Positions 42,733 to 52,421 of a DNA stretch of 64,000 nt are shown one piece after another. The DNA is from Flavobacterium beibuense (GTDB taxonomy: Bacteria > Bacteroidota > Bacteroidia > Flavobacteriales > Flavobacteriaceae). The position numbers and the translations under genes were made by a program. Below the pieces are notes generated by a model. The model ran no database searches, was not told where the DNA came from, and saw nothing but the letters and a program-made list of their open reading frames with translations. The stretch is taken from assembly GCF_004151245.1 (NCBI RefSeq), contig NZ_JUIW01000005.1:186001-250000 (forward strand), in the 5' to 3' direction. Each line of letters starts with the position of its first letter. The first letter of the stretch is position 1.

Positions 42733-44913
42733 ATGTATAGAATGAAAAATATCAAAAAGTCACTTTACTTATTTTTACTGTTAAGTTTGCCTGTTCTTGG
42801 GCAGCAAAAAATAACCCTCGAAGAGATTTGGAGCGGAAGCTACAGGACAAAGGGAATGTACTCGCTGGAAGCGATGCAGAATACAAACCAATACACGGTT
42901 TTAAACAGCAACTGGAATGCCGGAACTTCGCAAATAGACCTGTACGATTTTGCAACTCTTGAAAAGGTTAGCACGATTATAGATTCTAAAAGCTTTAGCG
43001 AACTGAAAGGTATAGATAGTTATACCTTTAGTCCAGATGAGAAGAAAGTGCTTATTGCCACAAATTCAAACCAGATTTTCAGGCACTCTTTTACAGCCGA
43101 TTTTTATATTTATGATATTGCTTCAAAATCGCTTGTTAAGCTAAGTGATAACCAGGTGCAGGAACCAACTTTTTCTGCCGATAACTCTAAAGTAGCTTAC
43201 GGTTATAACAATAATCTTTATGTTTTTGACCTTGCTACAAAAACTACCAAACAAATAACTACAGACGGACAAAAGAATGCTATTATAAATGGTATTACCG
43301 ACTGGGTATATGAAGAGGAGTTTGCTTTTGTAAGAGCTTATGACTGGAATGCGGCAGGAGACAAGATTGCTTACATCCGTTTTGATGAAAGTGATGTACC
43401 CGAATTCTCAATGGACATTTATCAGGGGTCGCTTTATCCGCAACAATATGAGTTTAAATACCCTAAGGCAGGAGAGAATAACTCAAAAGTGTCGCTTCAT
43501 CTTTATGATGTAAAAAGCAATACTACAAAAACAATAAGCCTTGGTACTATTGATGCTTACTATATACCAAGAATCAAATGGACAAACGATGCACAAACAT
43601 TAAGCGTTCAGCTAATGAACAGACATCAGAATGATTTGAATCTGGTATTTGTTAATGCAGATTCAGGCAAAGTTACTCCGGTGCTTCATGAAACGGATAA
43701 GGCCTATATAGATATTACAGATAATCTTACTTTCCTTAATGATAACAGTTTTATATGGACCAGCGAAAAAGACGGTTATAACCATATTTACCATTATGAT
43801 AAATTGGGTAAGCTTATCCGTCAGGTAACACAGGGTAACTGGGAAGTAACGGCTTACTATGGTTTTGATAAGAAAACAGGAAATATCTTTTACCAGTCGG
43901 TAGAGAATGGTTCAATTAACCGTGATGTATACCGAATTGCACTTACGGGTAAAAACAAAACAAGGCTTACACAAAAAACTGGGACAAACGATGCTACATT
44001 CAGTCCTAACTACGAATACTTTATAAATAGTTTTTCAAGCGCTCAGGAGCCAACTTCTTATGCTTTACTAAGTGCTAAAAATGGTGATCAGGTAAAAGAA
44101 ATAGCTAATAATAATGCTCTTAAGGAAAGGTTAGCGGGTTATAATCTTCCTAAAAAAGAATTTACTACTATTAAAACGGATAAAGGTCATGAGCTTAATG
44201 CCTGGATAATTAAACCGGCAGATTTTGATCCTAACAAAAAATATCCGCTCTTTATGTACCAGTACAGTGGTCCTGGTTCTCAGGAAGTAGCTAACAGATG
44301 GAACAGTTATAATGATTACTGGTTTCTTATGCTGGCACAACAGGGTTACATCGTGGCTTGTGTAGACGGACGTGGAACAGGCTTTAAAGGTGCCGACTTT
44401 AAAAAGGTAACTTATAAGGAGCTTGGTAAATATGAAGTTGAAGACCAGATTGATGCTGCTAAAGTATTAGGAAGGTATAATTATGTAGATGCATCAAGAA
44501 TAGGTATATTTGGCTGGAGTTTTGGAGGCTTTATGTCTTCTAACTGTATCCTTAAAGGAAATGATGTGTTTAAAATGGCTATTGCCGTGGCTCCGGTTAC
44601 AAACTGGCGTTTTTATGATACGGTATATACCGAGAGATATATGCAGACGCCTCAGGAGAATGCTTCGGGGTATGATGATAATTCTCCTATAAACCATGTA
44701 AGTAATCTAAAAGGTTCTTACCTGCTTATACACGGTTCGGCAGATGATAATGTGCATGTACAAAATACAATGTTAATGGTAGAGGCTTTAATACAGGCTA
44801 ACAAACAGTTTGACTGGGCTATCTACCCTGATAAGAATCACGGTATTTATGGCGGGGCTACAAGGCTCCAGCTGTTTACCAAGATGACTAATTTTATTAA
44901 AGAGAAACTATAA
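42733..44913 (+). CDS. Dipeptidyl peptidase IV-like S9 family serine peptidase
   Basis: A 726-residue exported peptidase: signal peptide (about 24 residues, ending VLGQQ), N-terminal beta-propeller (residues about 60-480) with the double-Glu substrate motif DWVYEEEF typical of DPP-IV, and a C-terminal alpha/beta hydrolase domain with catalytic Ser in GWSFGG (about residue 597), Asp in SADDNVH (near 671) and His in KNHGIYGG (near 703). It removes Xaa-Pro dipeptides from oligopeptides. ATG 42733 or 42742 may be the start. The peptide transporters encoded next would import the products. Confidence 0.93.
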   Translation: MYRMKNIKKSLYLFLLLSLPVLGQQKITLEEIWSGSYRTKGMYSLEAMQNTNQYTVLNSNWNAGTSQIDLYDFATLEKVSTIIDSKSFSELKGIDSYTFSPDEKKVLIATNSNQIFRHSFTADFYIYDIASKSLVKLSDNQVQEPTFSADNSKVAYGYNNNLYVFDLATKTTKQITTDGQKNAIINGITDWVYEEEFAFVRAYDWNAAGDKIAYIRFDESDVPEFSMDIYQGSLYPQQYEFKYPKAGENNSKVSLHLYDVKSNTTKTISLGTIDAYYIPRIKWTNDAQTLSVQLMNRHQNDLNLVFVNADSGKVTPVLHETDKAYIDITDNLTFLNDNSFIWTSEKDGYNHIYHYDKLGKLIRQVTQGNWEVTAYYGFDKKTGNIFYQSVENGSINRDVYRIALTGKNKTRLTQKTGTNDATFSPNYEYFINSFSSAQEPTSYALLSAKNGDQVKEIANNNALKERLAGYNLPKKEFTTIKTDKGHELNAWIIKPADFDPNKKYPLFMYQYSGPGSQEVANRWNSYNDYWFLMLAQQGYIVACVDGRGTGFKGADFKKVTYKELGKYEVEDQIDAAKVLGRYNYVDASRIGIFGWSFGGFMSSNCILKGNDVFKMAIAVAPVTNWRFYDTVYTERYMQTPQENASGYDDNSPINHVSNLKGSYLLIHGSADDNVHVQNTMLMVEALIQANKQFDWAIYPDKNHGIYGGATRLQLFTKMTNFIKEKL

Positions 44914-44941
44914 CACTAAAACTCTAAATTTTAACTTTACA

Positions 44942-46669
44942 ATGGCAGAAAATCAAGTTAATTCAGGACATCCAAAGGGACTCTACGTATTGTTTGTTAC
45001 TGAAATGTGGGAGCGCTTTAGCTACTACGGTATGCGAGCTCTTTTTATCCTTTTCATGACAAAGGCTTTATTATTTGACAAAGCGTTTGGATCTCAGATT
45101 TACGGTAGTTATACCGGATTAGTTTACCTTACTCCGCTTATCGGGGGATATGTAGCAGACAGATACTGGGGTAACAGAAAATCTATCATTGTTGGTGGTA
45201 TCATAATGGCAATAGGCCAGTTTTTTATGTTCCTGTCAGGAAGTTTTTATGAGGAAGTAGGCTTTGCGAGTATAATGATGTACACGGGTCTTGGTTTCCT
45301 TATTTTTGGTAACGGATTCTTTAAGCCGAATATTTCTACAATGGTGGGTCAGCTTTACCCTGTAGGTGATAAAAGGGTTGACTCGGCATTTACAATATTC
45401 TATATGGGTATTAATCTTGGAGCCTTTATTGCTCCGCTACTTTGTGGTTTCTTTGGGGATACAGGAAATCCTGCAGACTTTAAATGGGGCTTCCTTCTTG
45501 CATGTGGAGGTATGATATTAAGTGTTGTATTGTTCGTATTACTAAAAAATAAATATATCGTTACTCCGGAAGGTGAGCAGATTGGTGCTGCACCTAACAG
45601 TTCGAGAGAAATTAAAGAGGCAGATGCTGTTTCTGCTCCCGTATCTGTAAAAACGCTTGTTGTTTGGGGTATTATATGGGTGGTGTTATTAGTGGCATTA
45701 TATTTTGCATTAGATAAAGATGTTATCGGTGCGTTTATATTCTCGCTAACACTTGCTGCGCCGGGATACATTATATCTGATCCGGGACTTACAAAAGTGG
45801 AAAGACAAAGAATTTGGGTGATCTATATCGTTGCTTTCTTTGTTATTTTCTTTTGGTCTGCATTTGAGCAGGCAGGTGCTTCATTAACTTACTTTGCAGA
45901 AGAGCAAACCAACAGGGATGTAATGGGTACAACAGTACCAGCTTCATTTTTCCAGTCGGTTAATGCCATTGCAATTGTGATATTTGCTCCTGTATTTGTT
46001 TGGCTATGGGGTGTTCTTGGTAAAAGAAACATGGAGCCTGCATCTCCTTACAAACAGGCAATAGGTTTATTCTTACTTGCACTGGGTTATTTAGTAATTG
46101 CTTTTGGTGTTAAAGGTCTTGAACCAGGAATTAAAGTTAGTATGATGTGGTTATTGAGTTTATATACTATTCACACTCTTGGTGAGCTTTGCTTGTCGCC
46201 AATCGGGCTTTCAATGGTTAATAAACTTGCTCCGGTTAAATTTGCGTCGTTATTAATGGGTGTATGGTTCTTAAGTACTGCGGCAGCAAATAAGTTTGCA
46301 GGTACATTGAGTCAGTTATATCCGGAGGCAGTAGTTTCTTTAACTACTGTTGAAAATATAGAAAAGGAAAAAACGCTTCATCTTTTCCCTGAAGGCTTTG
46401 AGAAAGAAAGTGCAACTGAGGTGAAGGGACAAAAAGTTATTCCTTTTGAAAGAATTGATTTAGCTTCTATATCGGATAAAGATGTTAAGGAAAATGTAGT
46501 TAAGGAGCTTTACGGAAATCAGGTAGAAAATGCCAAAGATTTTATGGGCTTTTCTATTGTAAATCTTTATGATTTCTTTATGTTGTTTGTAGTTATGGCG
46601 GGTGTCGCATCGATAATATTATTTGTACTGAGCAGGAAACTTATACAAATGATGCACGGCGTTAGATAA
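44942..46669 (+). CDS. Proton-coupled oligopeptide (POT/PTR) transporter, copy 1
   Basis: A 575-residue inner-membrane MFS protein with about 14 helices that imports di- and tripeptides with protons. The hallmark ExxER motif EMWERFSYYGMRALFILFM is at about residues 21-39, and FKPNISTMVGQLYP, GELCLSPIGLSMVNKLAP are conserved POT segments. A soluble insertion lies at about residues 455-530 before the last helices. It begins 28 bp after the DPP-IV stop, so the two are probably co-transcribed. Confidence 0.94.
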   Translation: MAENQVNSGHPKGLYVLFVTEMWERFSYYGMRALFILFMTKALLFDKAFGSQIYGSYTGLVYLTPLIGGYVADRYWGNRKSIIVGGIIMAIGQFFMFLSGSFYEEVGFASIMMYTGLGFLIFGNGFFKPNISTMVGQLYPVGDKRVDSAFTIFYMGINLGAFIAPLLCGFFGDTGNPADFKWGFLLACGGMILSVVLFVLLKNKYIVTPEGEQIGAAPNSSREIKEADAVSAPVSVKTLVVWGIIWVVLLVALYFALDKDVIGAFIFSLTLAAPGYIISDPGLTKVERQRIWVIYIVAFFVIFFWSAFEQAGASLTYFAEEQTNRDVMGTTVPASFFQSVNAIAIVIFAPVFVWLWGVLGKRNMEPASPYKQAIGLFLLALGYLVIAFGVKGLEPGIKVSMMWLLSLYTIHTLGELCLSPIGLSMVNKLAPVKFASLLMGVWFLSTAAANKFAGTLSQLYPEAVVSLTTVENIEKEKTLHLFPEGFEKESATEVKGQKVIPFERIDLASISDKDVKENVVKELYGNQVENAKDFMGFSIVNLYDFFMLFVVMAGVASIILFVLSRKLIQMMHGVR

Positions 46670-46690
46670 TATTAAACTATTTTTGTTTTG

Positions 46691-46728
46691 AGAACCATAT
46701 GCGTAAGCTTATGGTTTTCATTTTTTAG
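46691..46728 (+). terminator. Probable terminator between the two POT genes
   Basis: AACCATA (46693-46699) / TATGGTT (46710-46716) with an extra G-U and A-U pair, followed by a T-rich tract TTCATTTTTT. Moderate stem strength. Confidence 0.6.
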
Positions 46729-46750
46729 GAATATGATAAATTGAAAATTA

Positions 46751-48619
46751 ATGGCTGTACAAAACGAAAATTCCGACTTCTTTAAGTCAAATGTATTAGG
46801 ACATCCGGCAGGATTATTTGTGTTATTCTTTACCGAAATGTGGGAGCGTTTCTCCTATTACGGTATGAGGGCTTTATTGGTGTTGTTTTTAACCGCTTCC
46901 CTCACAGGGGAGAAAGCCGGTTGGGGATGGCCAAGGGAACACGCTATGGCACTTTTTGGATCGTATACTGCCCTAGTGTACCTTTCTACAATGCTTGGAG
47001 GGTACTTTGCAGATAAGCTTATAGGATATCGTTGGGCTGTAATCGTAGGTGCATTTCTAATGACTTTAGGGCATGCCAGTATGGCTATAGAAACACCTTT
47101 TTTCATTTACCTGGGCTTAACGCTATTAGTTTTTGGGACCGGTTTCTTTAAGCCAAATATGACCTCTATTATTTCAGAAATGTATAAGGATACTCCTGAA
47201 AAGAAAGATGGTGCTTATACTATTTTCTACATGGGTGTAAATGCAGGTGCTTTCTTTGGGATTTTATTATGTGGCTATCTTGGTGAAAAAGTAGGATGGA
47301 GTATAGGTTTTGGACTGGCAGGTATTTTTATGCTTTTCGGGTTATTGCAGTTTTACTTTTCTCAAAATATATTTGGTAATATTGGTCTTAAGCCAAAAAT
47401 GGCTGATGATGTTGCATTGGCTAATTCTGATGCTACAGAGATCAATACCAATATTATGGCAGAAAGTGAAGTAAATAAGAAGAATGATGATAAGAGGGTG
47501 CCTTTTACAGGGTGGCAATTAGGTATTATTGCTATTTGTAGTATACTGGGGCTTGTATGGGTAATCAACGATCCGGTCTCTAAGATATCAGGAGGTAAGG
47601 TTAACTTTTTCCATATTGCAGGGTTCGATTTTTCTAATATTGCAATTATTGTTGCGTTGCTTTTGTTCTTCTTTTTATTAGGATACAGGCTTACACAATA
47701 CTCTGAAGTAACGCGCCAAAAGTTAACTGCTGTAACATTCTTTGCTGTGTTTATATTTACCTTCTTTGTGGTGTTTGAGCAGGCCCCGGGATCATTAACT
47801 ATTTTTGCGAGGGATTATACCGACAGGATATTAACGGGTAGCGCCAGTTTGACCTTTCTTATAGTTAATACGCTTATTGCAGTTGTTCCTCTTGCTATTA
47901 TTACATGGGTCTTATATCTGTTATTTAAAAAGACATTTGAAAAATATGCCTTGGCAAACATCTTCTTAAGTGTAAGTTTTGTTATCATTTGGGGTATTAC
48001 AATCTGGATGCTTATGAAGGATTTCTATAGTGCGGGATATCTGAATTTGTCTGACTCTACTTTAGAAATGTTGCGTATTGATAAGGTGACTAAAAAGCTT
48101 ACCGAGATAAATGCAACCTGGTTTAATGTTTTGAACTCACTGTTTATTATTGCTCTTGCGCCATTGTTCTCAAAATGGTGGGAAAGTAAATACAACCCCT
48201 CTGCAAATGTTAAATTTGGTATAGGGCTTATCCTATTAGGACTTGGTATGGGTTTCCTTGCTCTTGGGGGTATGGATATTGAACCGGGAGCAAAAACAGC
48301 ATCAGTAAGTATGTTTTGGCTTGTATTTGTATATTTATTCCATACTATGGGTGAGCTTTGTATTTCTCCGGTAGGATTGTCTTACGTTAGTAAGCTGGTT
48401 CCCGGGAGAATGATTGCCTTTATGTTTGGTGTGTGGTACCTTGCTATAGCCATTGGTAACAAGGTTGCAGGTATAATAGGAGAAAACTCTTCTGCTATAG
48501 CTAAAGAAAAAGGAATAGGTATGTTTTTCTTAGCGATTATGGTGGTTTCTATAATCATGGGATTAATTGCTATGTCTACTAGTAAATTTATTAGTAAACT
48601 AATGCATGGGATTCGATAG
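46751..48619 (+). CDS. Proton-coupled oligopeptide (POT/PTR) transporter, copy 2
   Basis: A 622-residue paralogue of the previous gene with the same ExxER motif (EMWERFSYYGMRALLVLF), FKPNMTSIISEMYKD and GELCISPVGLSYVSKLVPG, and about 14 helices. A charged cytoplasmic linker at about residues 215-255 (TEINTNIMAESEVNKKNDDK) separates the two halves. Divergence from copy 1 over most of the length suggests an old duplication and probably distinct peptide preference (inference). Confidence 0.94.
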   Translation: MAVQNENSDFFKSNVLGHPAGLFVLFFTEMWERFSYYGMRALLVLFLTASLTGEKAGWGWPREHAMALFGSYTALVYLSTMLGGYFADKLIGYRWAVIVGAFLMTLGHASMAIETPFFIYLGLTLLVFGTGFFKPNMTSIISEMYKDTPEKKDGAYTIFYMGVNAGAFFGILLCGYLGEKVGWSIGFGLAGIFMLFGLLQFYFSQNIFGNIGLKPKMADDVALANSDATEINTNIMAESEVNKKNDDKRVPFTGWQLGIIAICSILGLVWVINDPVSKISGGKVNFFHIAGFDFSNIAIIVALLLFFFLLGYRLTQYSEVTRQKLTAVTFFAVFIFTFFVVFEQAPGSLTIFARDYTDRILTGSASLTFLIVNTLIAVVPLAIITWVLYLLFKKTFEKYALANIFLSVSFVIIWGITIWMLMKDFYSAGYLNLSDSTLEMLRIDKVTKKLTEINATWFNVLNSLFIIALAPLFSKWWESKYNPSANVKFGIGLILLGLGMGFLALGGMDIEPGAKTASVSMFWLVFVYLFHTMGELCISPVGLSYVSKLVPGRMIAFMFGVWYLAIAIGNKVAGIIGENSSAIAKEKGIGMFFLAIMVVSIIMGLIAMSTSKFISKLMHGIR

Positions 48620-48662
48620 TTTCGGCATTGTTTTTGGATTATCCGGTTAAAAAATTAATATA

Positions 48663-49124
48663 ATGAAAAAACTACTTTTAGTACTTCTTGTCGCTTTAGG
48701 TTCTGTTGCGGCAAAAGCTCAGGAAATAAAATGGATGACTTTTGATGAAGCTCAGGCTGCACAAAAAAAGTCACCTAAACCTATTTTTATGGATGTGTAT
48801 ACCGATTGGTGTGGACCATGTAAAATACTTGATAAGCAAACTTTTCATGATCCTAAGGTGGTTGAGTATATCAGTAAAAACTATTATGCTGTTAAGTTTA
48901 ATGCCGAAGGTCAGCCTGATGTAACTTACAAAGGGAAGAAATACTCTAATCCTGGCTATGTGGAAGGCCGTAAAGGAAAAAATGCTACCCATGAGTTTAC
49001 ACGTATTCTTAACTTACAGGGTTATCCAACCATGATGGTATTTGATAAAAAAGGTGAGATAATTAATACTATTGTAGGACTACATACTCCGGAACAACTT
49101 TTAACCGCTTTACAGGAGCAGTAA
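48663..49124 (+). CDS. Secreted thioredoxin-family protein with CGPC site
   Basis: A 153-residue exported thioredoxin-fold protein. Signal peptide of about 19 residues (ending AKAQ), active site DWCGPCKILDKQTF at about residue 49, and cis-proline in GYPTMMVF near residue 120. CGPC is the classic thioredoxin motif. It likely acts in periplasmic disulphide reduction or protein maturation. It lies 11 bp before a second thioredoxin-fold gene, and 43 bp after the POT transporter gene. Confidence 0.9.
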   Translation: MKKLLLVLLVALGSVAAKAQEIKWMTFDEAQAAQKKSPKPIFMDVYTDWCGPCKILDKQTFHDPKVVEYISKNYYAVKFNAEGQPDVTYKGKKYSNPGYVEGRKGKNATHEFTRILNLQGYPTMMVFDKKGEIINTIVGLHTPEQLLTALQEQ

Positions 49125-49135
49125 AATAATTTTAT

Positions 49136-49618
49136 ATGAAAAAATTACTTTTAGCACTTTTCATACTATTAGGTTCTTTTGCTGTTGAGGCTCAGGAGCT
49201 GGAGTGGCATACCGATATCAATAAGGCTATTAAGCTTTCTCAGGATACAAAAAAGCCTTTGCTTTTATTCTTCACCGGGAGTGACTGGTGCGGATGGTGC
49301 ATGAAACTTCAGAAAGATGTTTTTAAAACCAGTGATTTTGGTAAATGGGCTAAGGATAATGCAGTTTTGGTTGAACTTGATTTTCCACGTCAGTCATCAC
49401 AGTCTTTAGAGCTTAAACAGCAAAACTATTCGCTGCAAAATTCATTTGGTGTACGGGCTTATCCAACGGTTTGGTTGGTTGATGCAAGTACTAAAGGTGA
49501 TGATGGAAAACCTTTACTAAAAAAGATGGGTAAGTTAGGCTATGAGAAAACTTCAAAAATATGGCTTGATAAGGCTAATGAGATAGTAAGTTTCTATAGC
49601 AAGAATCAGAAGCAATAA
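49136..49618 (+). CDS. Secreted thioredoxin-family protein with CGWC site
   Basis: A 160-residue exported protein: signal peptide (about 19 residues, ending VEAQ), then a thioredoxin-like fold with SDWCGWCMKLQKDVF (CGWC) near residue 52 and cis-proline in AYPTVWLVD near residue 116. The CGWC site and the insertion around DFPRQSSQSLELKQQ resemble DUF255/thioredoxin_7-type proteins. Tandem to the CGPC gene, so probably a pair with complementary redox roles. Its terminator is inside the convergent comEC gene. Confidence 0.9.
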   Translation: MKKLLLALFILLGSFAVEAQELEWHTDINKAIKLSQDTKKPLLLFFTGSDWCGWCMKLQKDVFKTSDFGKWAKDNAVLVELDFPRQSSQSLELKQQNYSLQNSFGVRAYPTVWLVDASTKGDDGKPLLKKMGKLGYEKTSKIWLDKANEIVSFYSKNQKQ

Positions 49619-49621
49619 TAA

Positions 49622-51616
49622 TTATTCAAGTATATAATATCCCTTTTCGGCTACGGCATGAAAAGGGATTTTTCTTTTCATGCAAGTCGCTTTCCATAGC
49701 GAAATTAAATACGGGTAATTAGTTGCGTCAGCAATTACCTGTTTAGGGTTTAACTGGGTTACTATTTTATCCAGATTTACTTTTGGCGATTGAGTAAGGA
49801 TTATAATATCGGGCTTTATGTTTTCAGGATATAAGTTGCGTTTGTCAATTACGAGTATTTTCTGCTCTTTAAGCAACAAAAAGTTTTTGAGGGTTATAAT
49901 GGTGTCTTTTGGGTTAAAATTGGCCATTTTGTAGTCTGTAATGGCTTGCAGGGATGATGCAAGCGTGTCGTTACTCAATATAGTAACCTGTTTTTCTTTT
50001 TTAATGGTAATAAGAGGCTCTTTATAGCTGTTGAATACAATAAGTTCTTCTTTGTTGTTAATAGTAGTTCTATATGCTAAATAACCTATCTGGAAAATTA
50101 ATAGACTTGCCAAAACAGCTATTGTTCTTTTATATGATTGTTTAAATAGCCAGAAGCCAATGCAAATCAATGCCCCTCCTAAAAGAATGGACAGGCCGAT
50201 TGTAAAAGTGATATTCCTAAAATTAAAGCTGCTGAACGAGGCAATCCATGATGTGTAAGCATTCATCGCTTTAATAAGCCATTCCAAAAATTGTCCTGTT
50301 ATAAAAGATGCCTGAGTAAAAGTAAAGTTTAAGACTAATGTAAGCAGGGCTACTATTAATATGAGTCCTGTTAATGGTACAACTATGGTATTAGCTGGGA
50401 TGAATAACCCCGGAAATTGCTTAAAGTAATAAAGGCAAAACGGGAGCAGGCTTATTTGTGCTATCGCAGAAATGAGCGTTATTTCCAGAAAGTAATTCAT
50501 TACCCTGTATCTGGAAGGTTTGAAGTTCTTATAGAGAGGTCTAAATATAACTATTGCAATTACCGCAGTATAGCTCAACTGGAATCCTACGTCAAACAGT
50601 TGGTCAGGACTAACCACTAAAATAAGAAGCATTGAAACAGCAATTGAATTAATAGGGTTGGTGTCTCTGTTTATGTATTGTCCGATGCTTATAAAACTGA
50701 ACATAATCACTGCCCTAACTACCGATGGTGACAGTCCTGAAATTATTGCAAAAATCCAGAGTGATGTTAATAGTAATACAAGCTTGAATAATCTTCCTTT
50801 TTTGTAAAGATAGTCAAGAGGCTTAATTAGAAAACTAATTATATAAAACAGGATAGCAATGTGTAAACCTGATATGGCGAGAATGTGCATTACACCTGCT
50901 GATGCATAAGCTTCGGTTAAAACAGGATCAAGATCCTGTCTTTGTCCCAAGAGTAAAGCGTTTAAAAAGTTTATGGTTGTCTTGTTATAATGTGATGTAT
51001 CAAAACTTTTTATTAAGGTGTTTCTAAGGTTATGAATGTAGTAATTAATGTTCTTGACCTTCCCTGCTTTTATATAGTTTTTGTTTAGCCTTATTTCGTG
51101 ATAAACATTTTGCTTTGCCATGTATTCTGCATAATCAAACTGATAGGGATTAAGCGGTTTTTTAATGGCTTTGGGTTTTTCGGTAATTATAATTTTATCA
51201 CCAATTTCAAGTGGCTTTGCTATAGGAGTGCTCACTAAAATCTTTCCGCTTGTATGTTTTTGATTTACGTAGCTGACTTCCAAAAAATACCTTTCTGAGA
51301 AATCATTCGGTTTGAGTCTTTCCGCTATCGTACCTTCAATAATAACATCGTTATTAAGGTAATGCGAATAATGATTTTTATGGTTGATAGCCTTATGCGC
51401 AGTTATGCTGAATAATCCCAGTGCAAATGCCAGTAATCCGGTAGTGATTGCAAAGTATGGTTTTTGAATTAACTGCTTTTTGCTTTTACGATAGGTTAAT
51501 GCAAATACTACTGCTGAAAGGCTTAGAAAGAGTGCGGTAACAAGAGGGGAAAGGTTAAGATAATAGCCGGTAAAAATTCCGGTTGCCATAAAGAGGGTAA
51601 TGTATGCTATTATCAT
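49622..51616 (-). CDS. comEC: ComEC/Rec2 family competence-type membrane protein
   Basis: A 664-residue membrane protein of the DNA-uptake channel family. N-terminal helices, a DUF4131-like beta domain (about residues 60-190), then the competence domain with LLLGQRQDLDPVLTEAYASAGVMHILAISGLHI at about residues 222-254 in two parts and SVVRAVIMFSF. The C-terminal soluble region (about 520-664) looks like a metallo-beta-lactamase fold remnant (DIIILTQSPKVNL, KQVIADATNYPY) without the HxHxDH metal motif. Monocistronic; convergent with the thioredoxin pair. Confidence 0.9.
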   Translation of the reverse strand: MIIAYITLFMATGIFTGYYLNLSPLVTALFLSLSAVVFALTYRKSKKQLIQKPYFAITTGLLAFALGLFSITAHKAINHKNHYSHYLNNDVIIEGTIAERLKPNDFSERYFLEVSYVNQKHTSGKILVSTPIAKPLEIGDKIIITEKPKAIKKPLNPYQFDYAEYMAKQNVYHEIRLNKNYIKAGKVKNINYYIHNLRNTLIKSFDTSHYNKTTINFLNALLLGQRQDLDPVLTEAYASAGVMHILAISGLHIAILFYIISFLIKPLDYLYKKGRLFKLVLLLTSLWIFAIISGLSPSVVRAVIMFSFISIGQYINRDTNPINSIAVSMLLILVVSPDQLFDVGFQLSYTAVIAIVIFRPLYKNFKPSRYRVMNYFLEITLISAIAQISLLPFCLYYFKQFPGLFIPANTIVVPLTGLILIVALLTLVLNFTFTQASFITGQFLEWLIKAMNAYTSWIASFSSFNFRNITFTIGLSILLGGALICIGFWLFKQSYKRTIAVLASLLIFQIGYLAYRTTINNKEELIVFNSYKEPLITIKKEKQVTILSNDTLASSLQAITDYKMANFNPKDTIITLKNFLLLKEQKILVIDKRNLYPENIKPDIIILTQSPKVNLDKIVTQLNPKQVIADATNYPYLISLWKATCMKRKIPFHAVAEKGYYILE
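49639..49677 (+). terminator. Plus-strand terminator embedded in comEC 3' end
   Basis: Perfect 10-bp stem ATCCCTTTTC (49639-49648) / GAAAAGGGAT (49660-49669), 11-nt loop, then TTTTCTTTT. It ends the thioredoxin transcript from within the last codons of the opposite gene. Confidence 0.88.
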
Positions 51617-51676
51617 AAATCTTTAGGTAAGGTGTTACCAAAGATAAGAAAGTAAGCTAAATATTACAGTTTGAAT

Positions 51677-52357
51677 TTATTTAATAACCCTGTTTGCCTG
51701 CACAAAGGTTCTTTTATAATAATCCTCACTCATAGAGGATATTACAACACCTAGGCTAAGGGTAGAGTGGATGAACTGAATATCCCCGTTATCAGTAGAT
51801 ACTACCAGTCCTACGTGGTTAATAACGTTTCTTCTTGGATTGTTCTTAAAGAAAAGCAGGTCGCCGGTTTTAACTTCAGATAGTTTTATGGTGTTTCCTA
51901 CTTTAGCCTGCTCATGAGAACTTCTCGGAAGGCTAATGTCAAAAATCTTGAATGTTGTAAATACAAGTCCGGAACAGTCCATTCCGTCTCTGGTTGTTCC
52001 TCCTGTTTTGTATTTTACTCCGTTATACTCCAAAGCATTAAAAACAATCTGGTTTTGAAGATAGTTGCCCGGATTTAGGGTAGTGGTATAATCATACTCG
52101 GTGTTATCCAGTACAATTTCATTTTCAGAAGCCTTATTGCTCTTTTTGGCAACAGGTTCCGATTTTTTATTCTTCTTATTTTTCTTTTTGGAAGAACTGC
52201 CACCTCCTGTGTTGTTAAGAGAAGTCTCCTTATCGGTATCGCTATACGAATAAACCCCTTTTTGTTTTGCCTCTTCTTTAGATGTTATTATCTGAGATGA
52301 TGCTTTACAGGAAATCATCATCATGGCTAACAGGTATATAGGCAAAAGGTTTTTCAA
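51677..52357 (-). CDS. NlpC/P60 (C40) family peptidase lipoprotein
   Basis: A 226-residue lipoprotein-like protein (MISC lipobox, Cys17) with a long Lys/Ser/Asn-rich linker (residues about 40-80) followed by an NlpC/P60 catalytic domain: catalytic Cys in GMDCSGLVFTTF at about residue 126, His in NHVGLVV near residue 180, and a final polar residue in FIHS. It cleaves D-gamma-Glu-mDAP or similar peptide cross-links in peptidoglycan. Located directly after lpxB in transcription order. Confidence 0.9.
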   Translation of the reverse strand: MKNLLPIYLLAMMMISCKASSQIITSKEEAKQKGVYSYSDTDKETSLNNTGGGSSSKKKNKKNKKSEPVAKKSNKASENEIVLDNTEYDYTTTLNPGNYLQNQIVFNALEYNGVKYKTGGTTRDGMDCSGLVFTTFKIFDISLPRSSHEQAKVGNTIKLSEVKTGDLLFFKNNPRRNVINHVGLVVSTDNGDIQFIHSTLSLGVVISSMSEDYYKRTFVQANRVIK

Positions 52358-52421
52358 AAGTGTAATCTTATAGTTTAACGGATGGCTTATTCACAAATAT
52401 AGAAATAAATTTATAAGTTGT

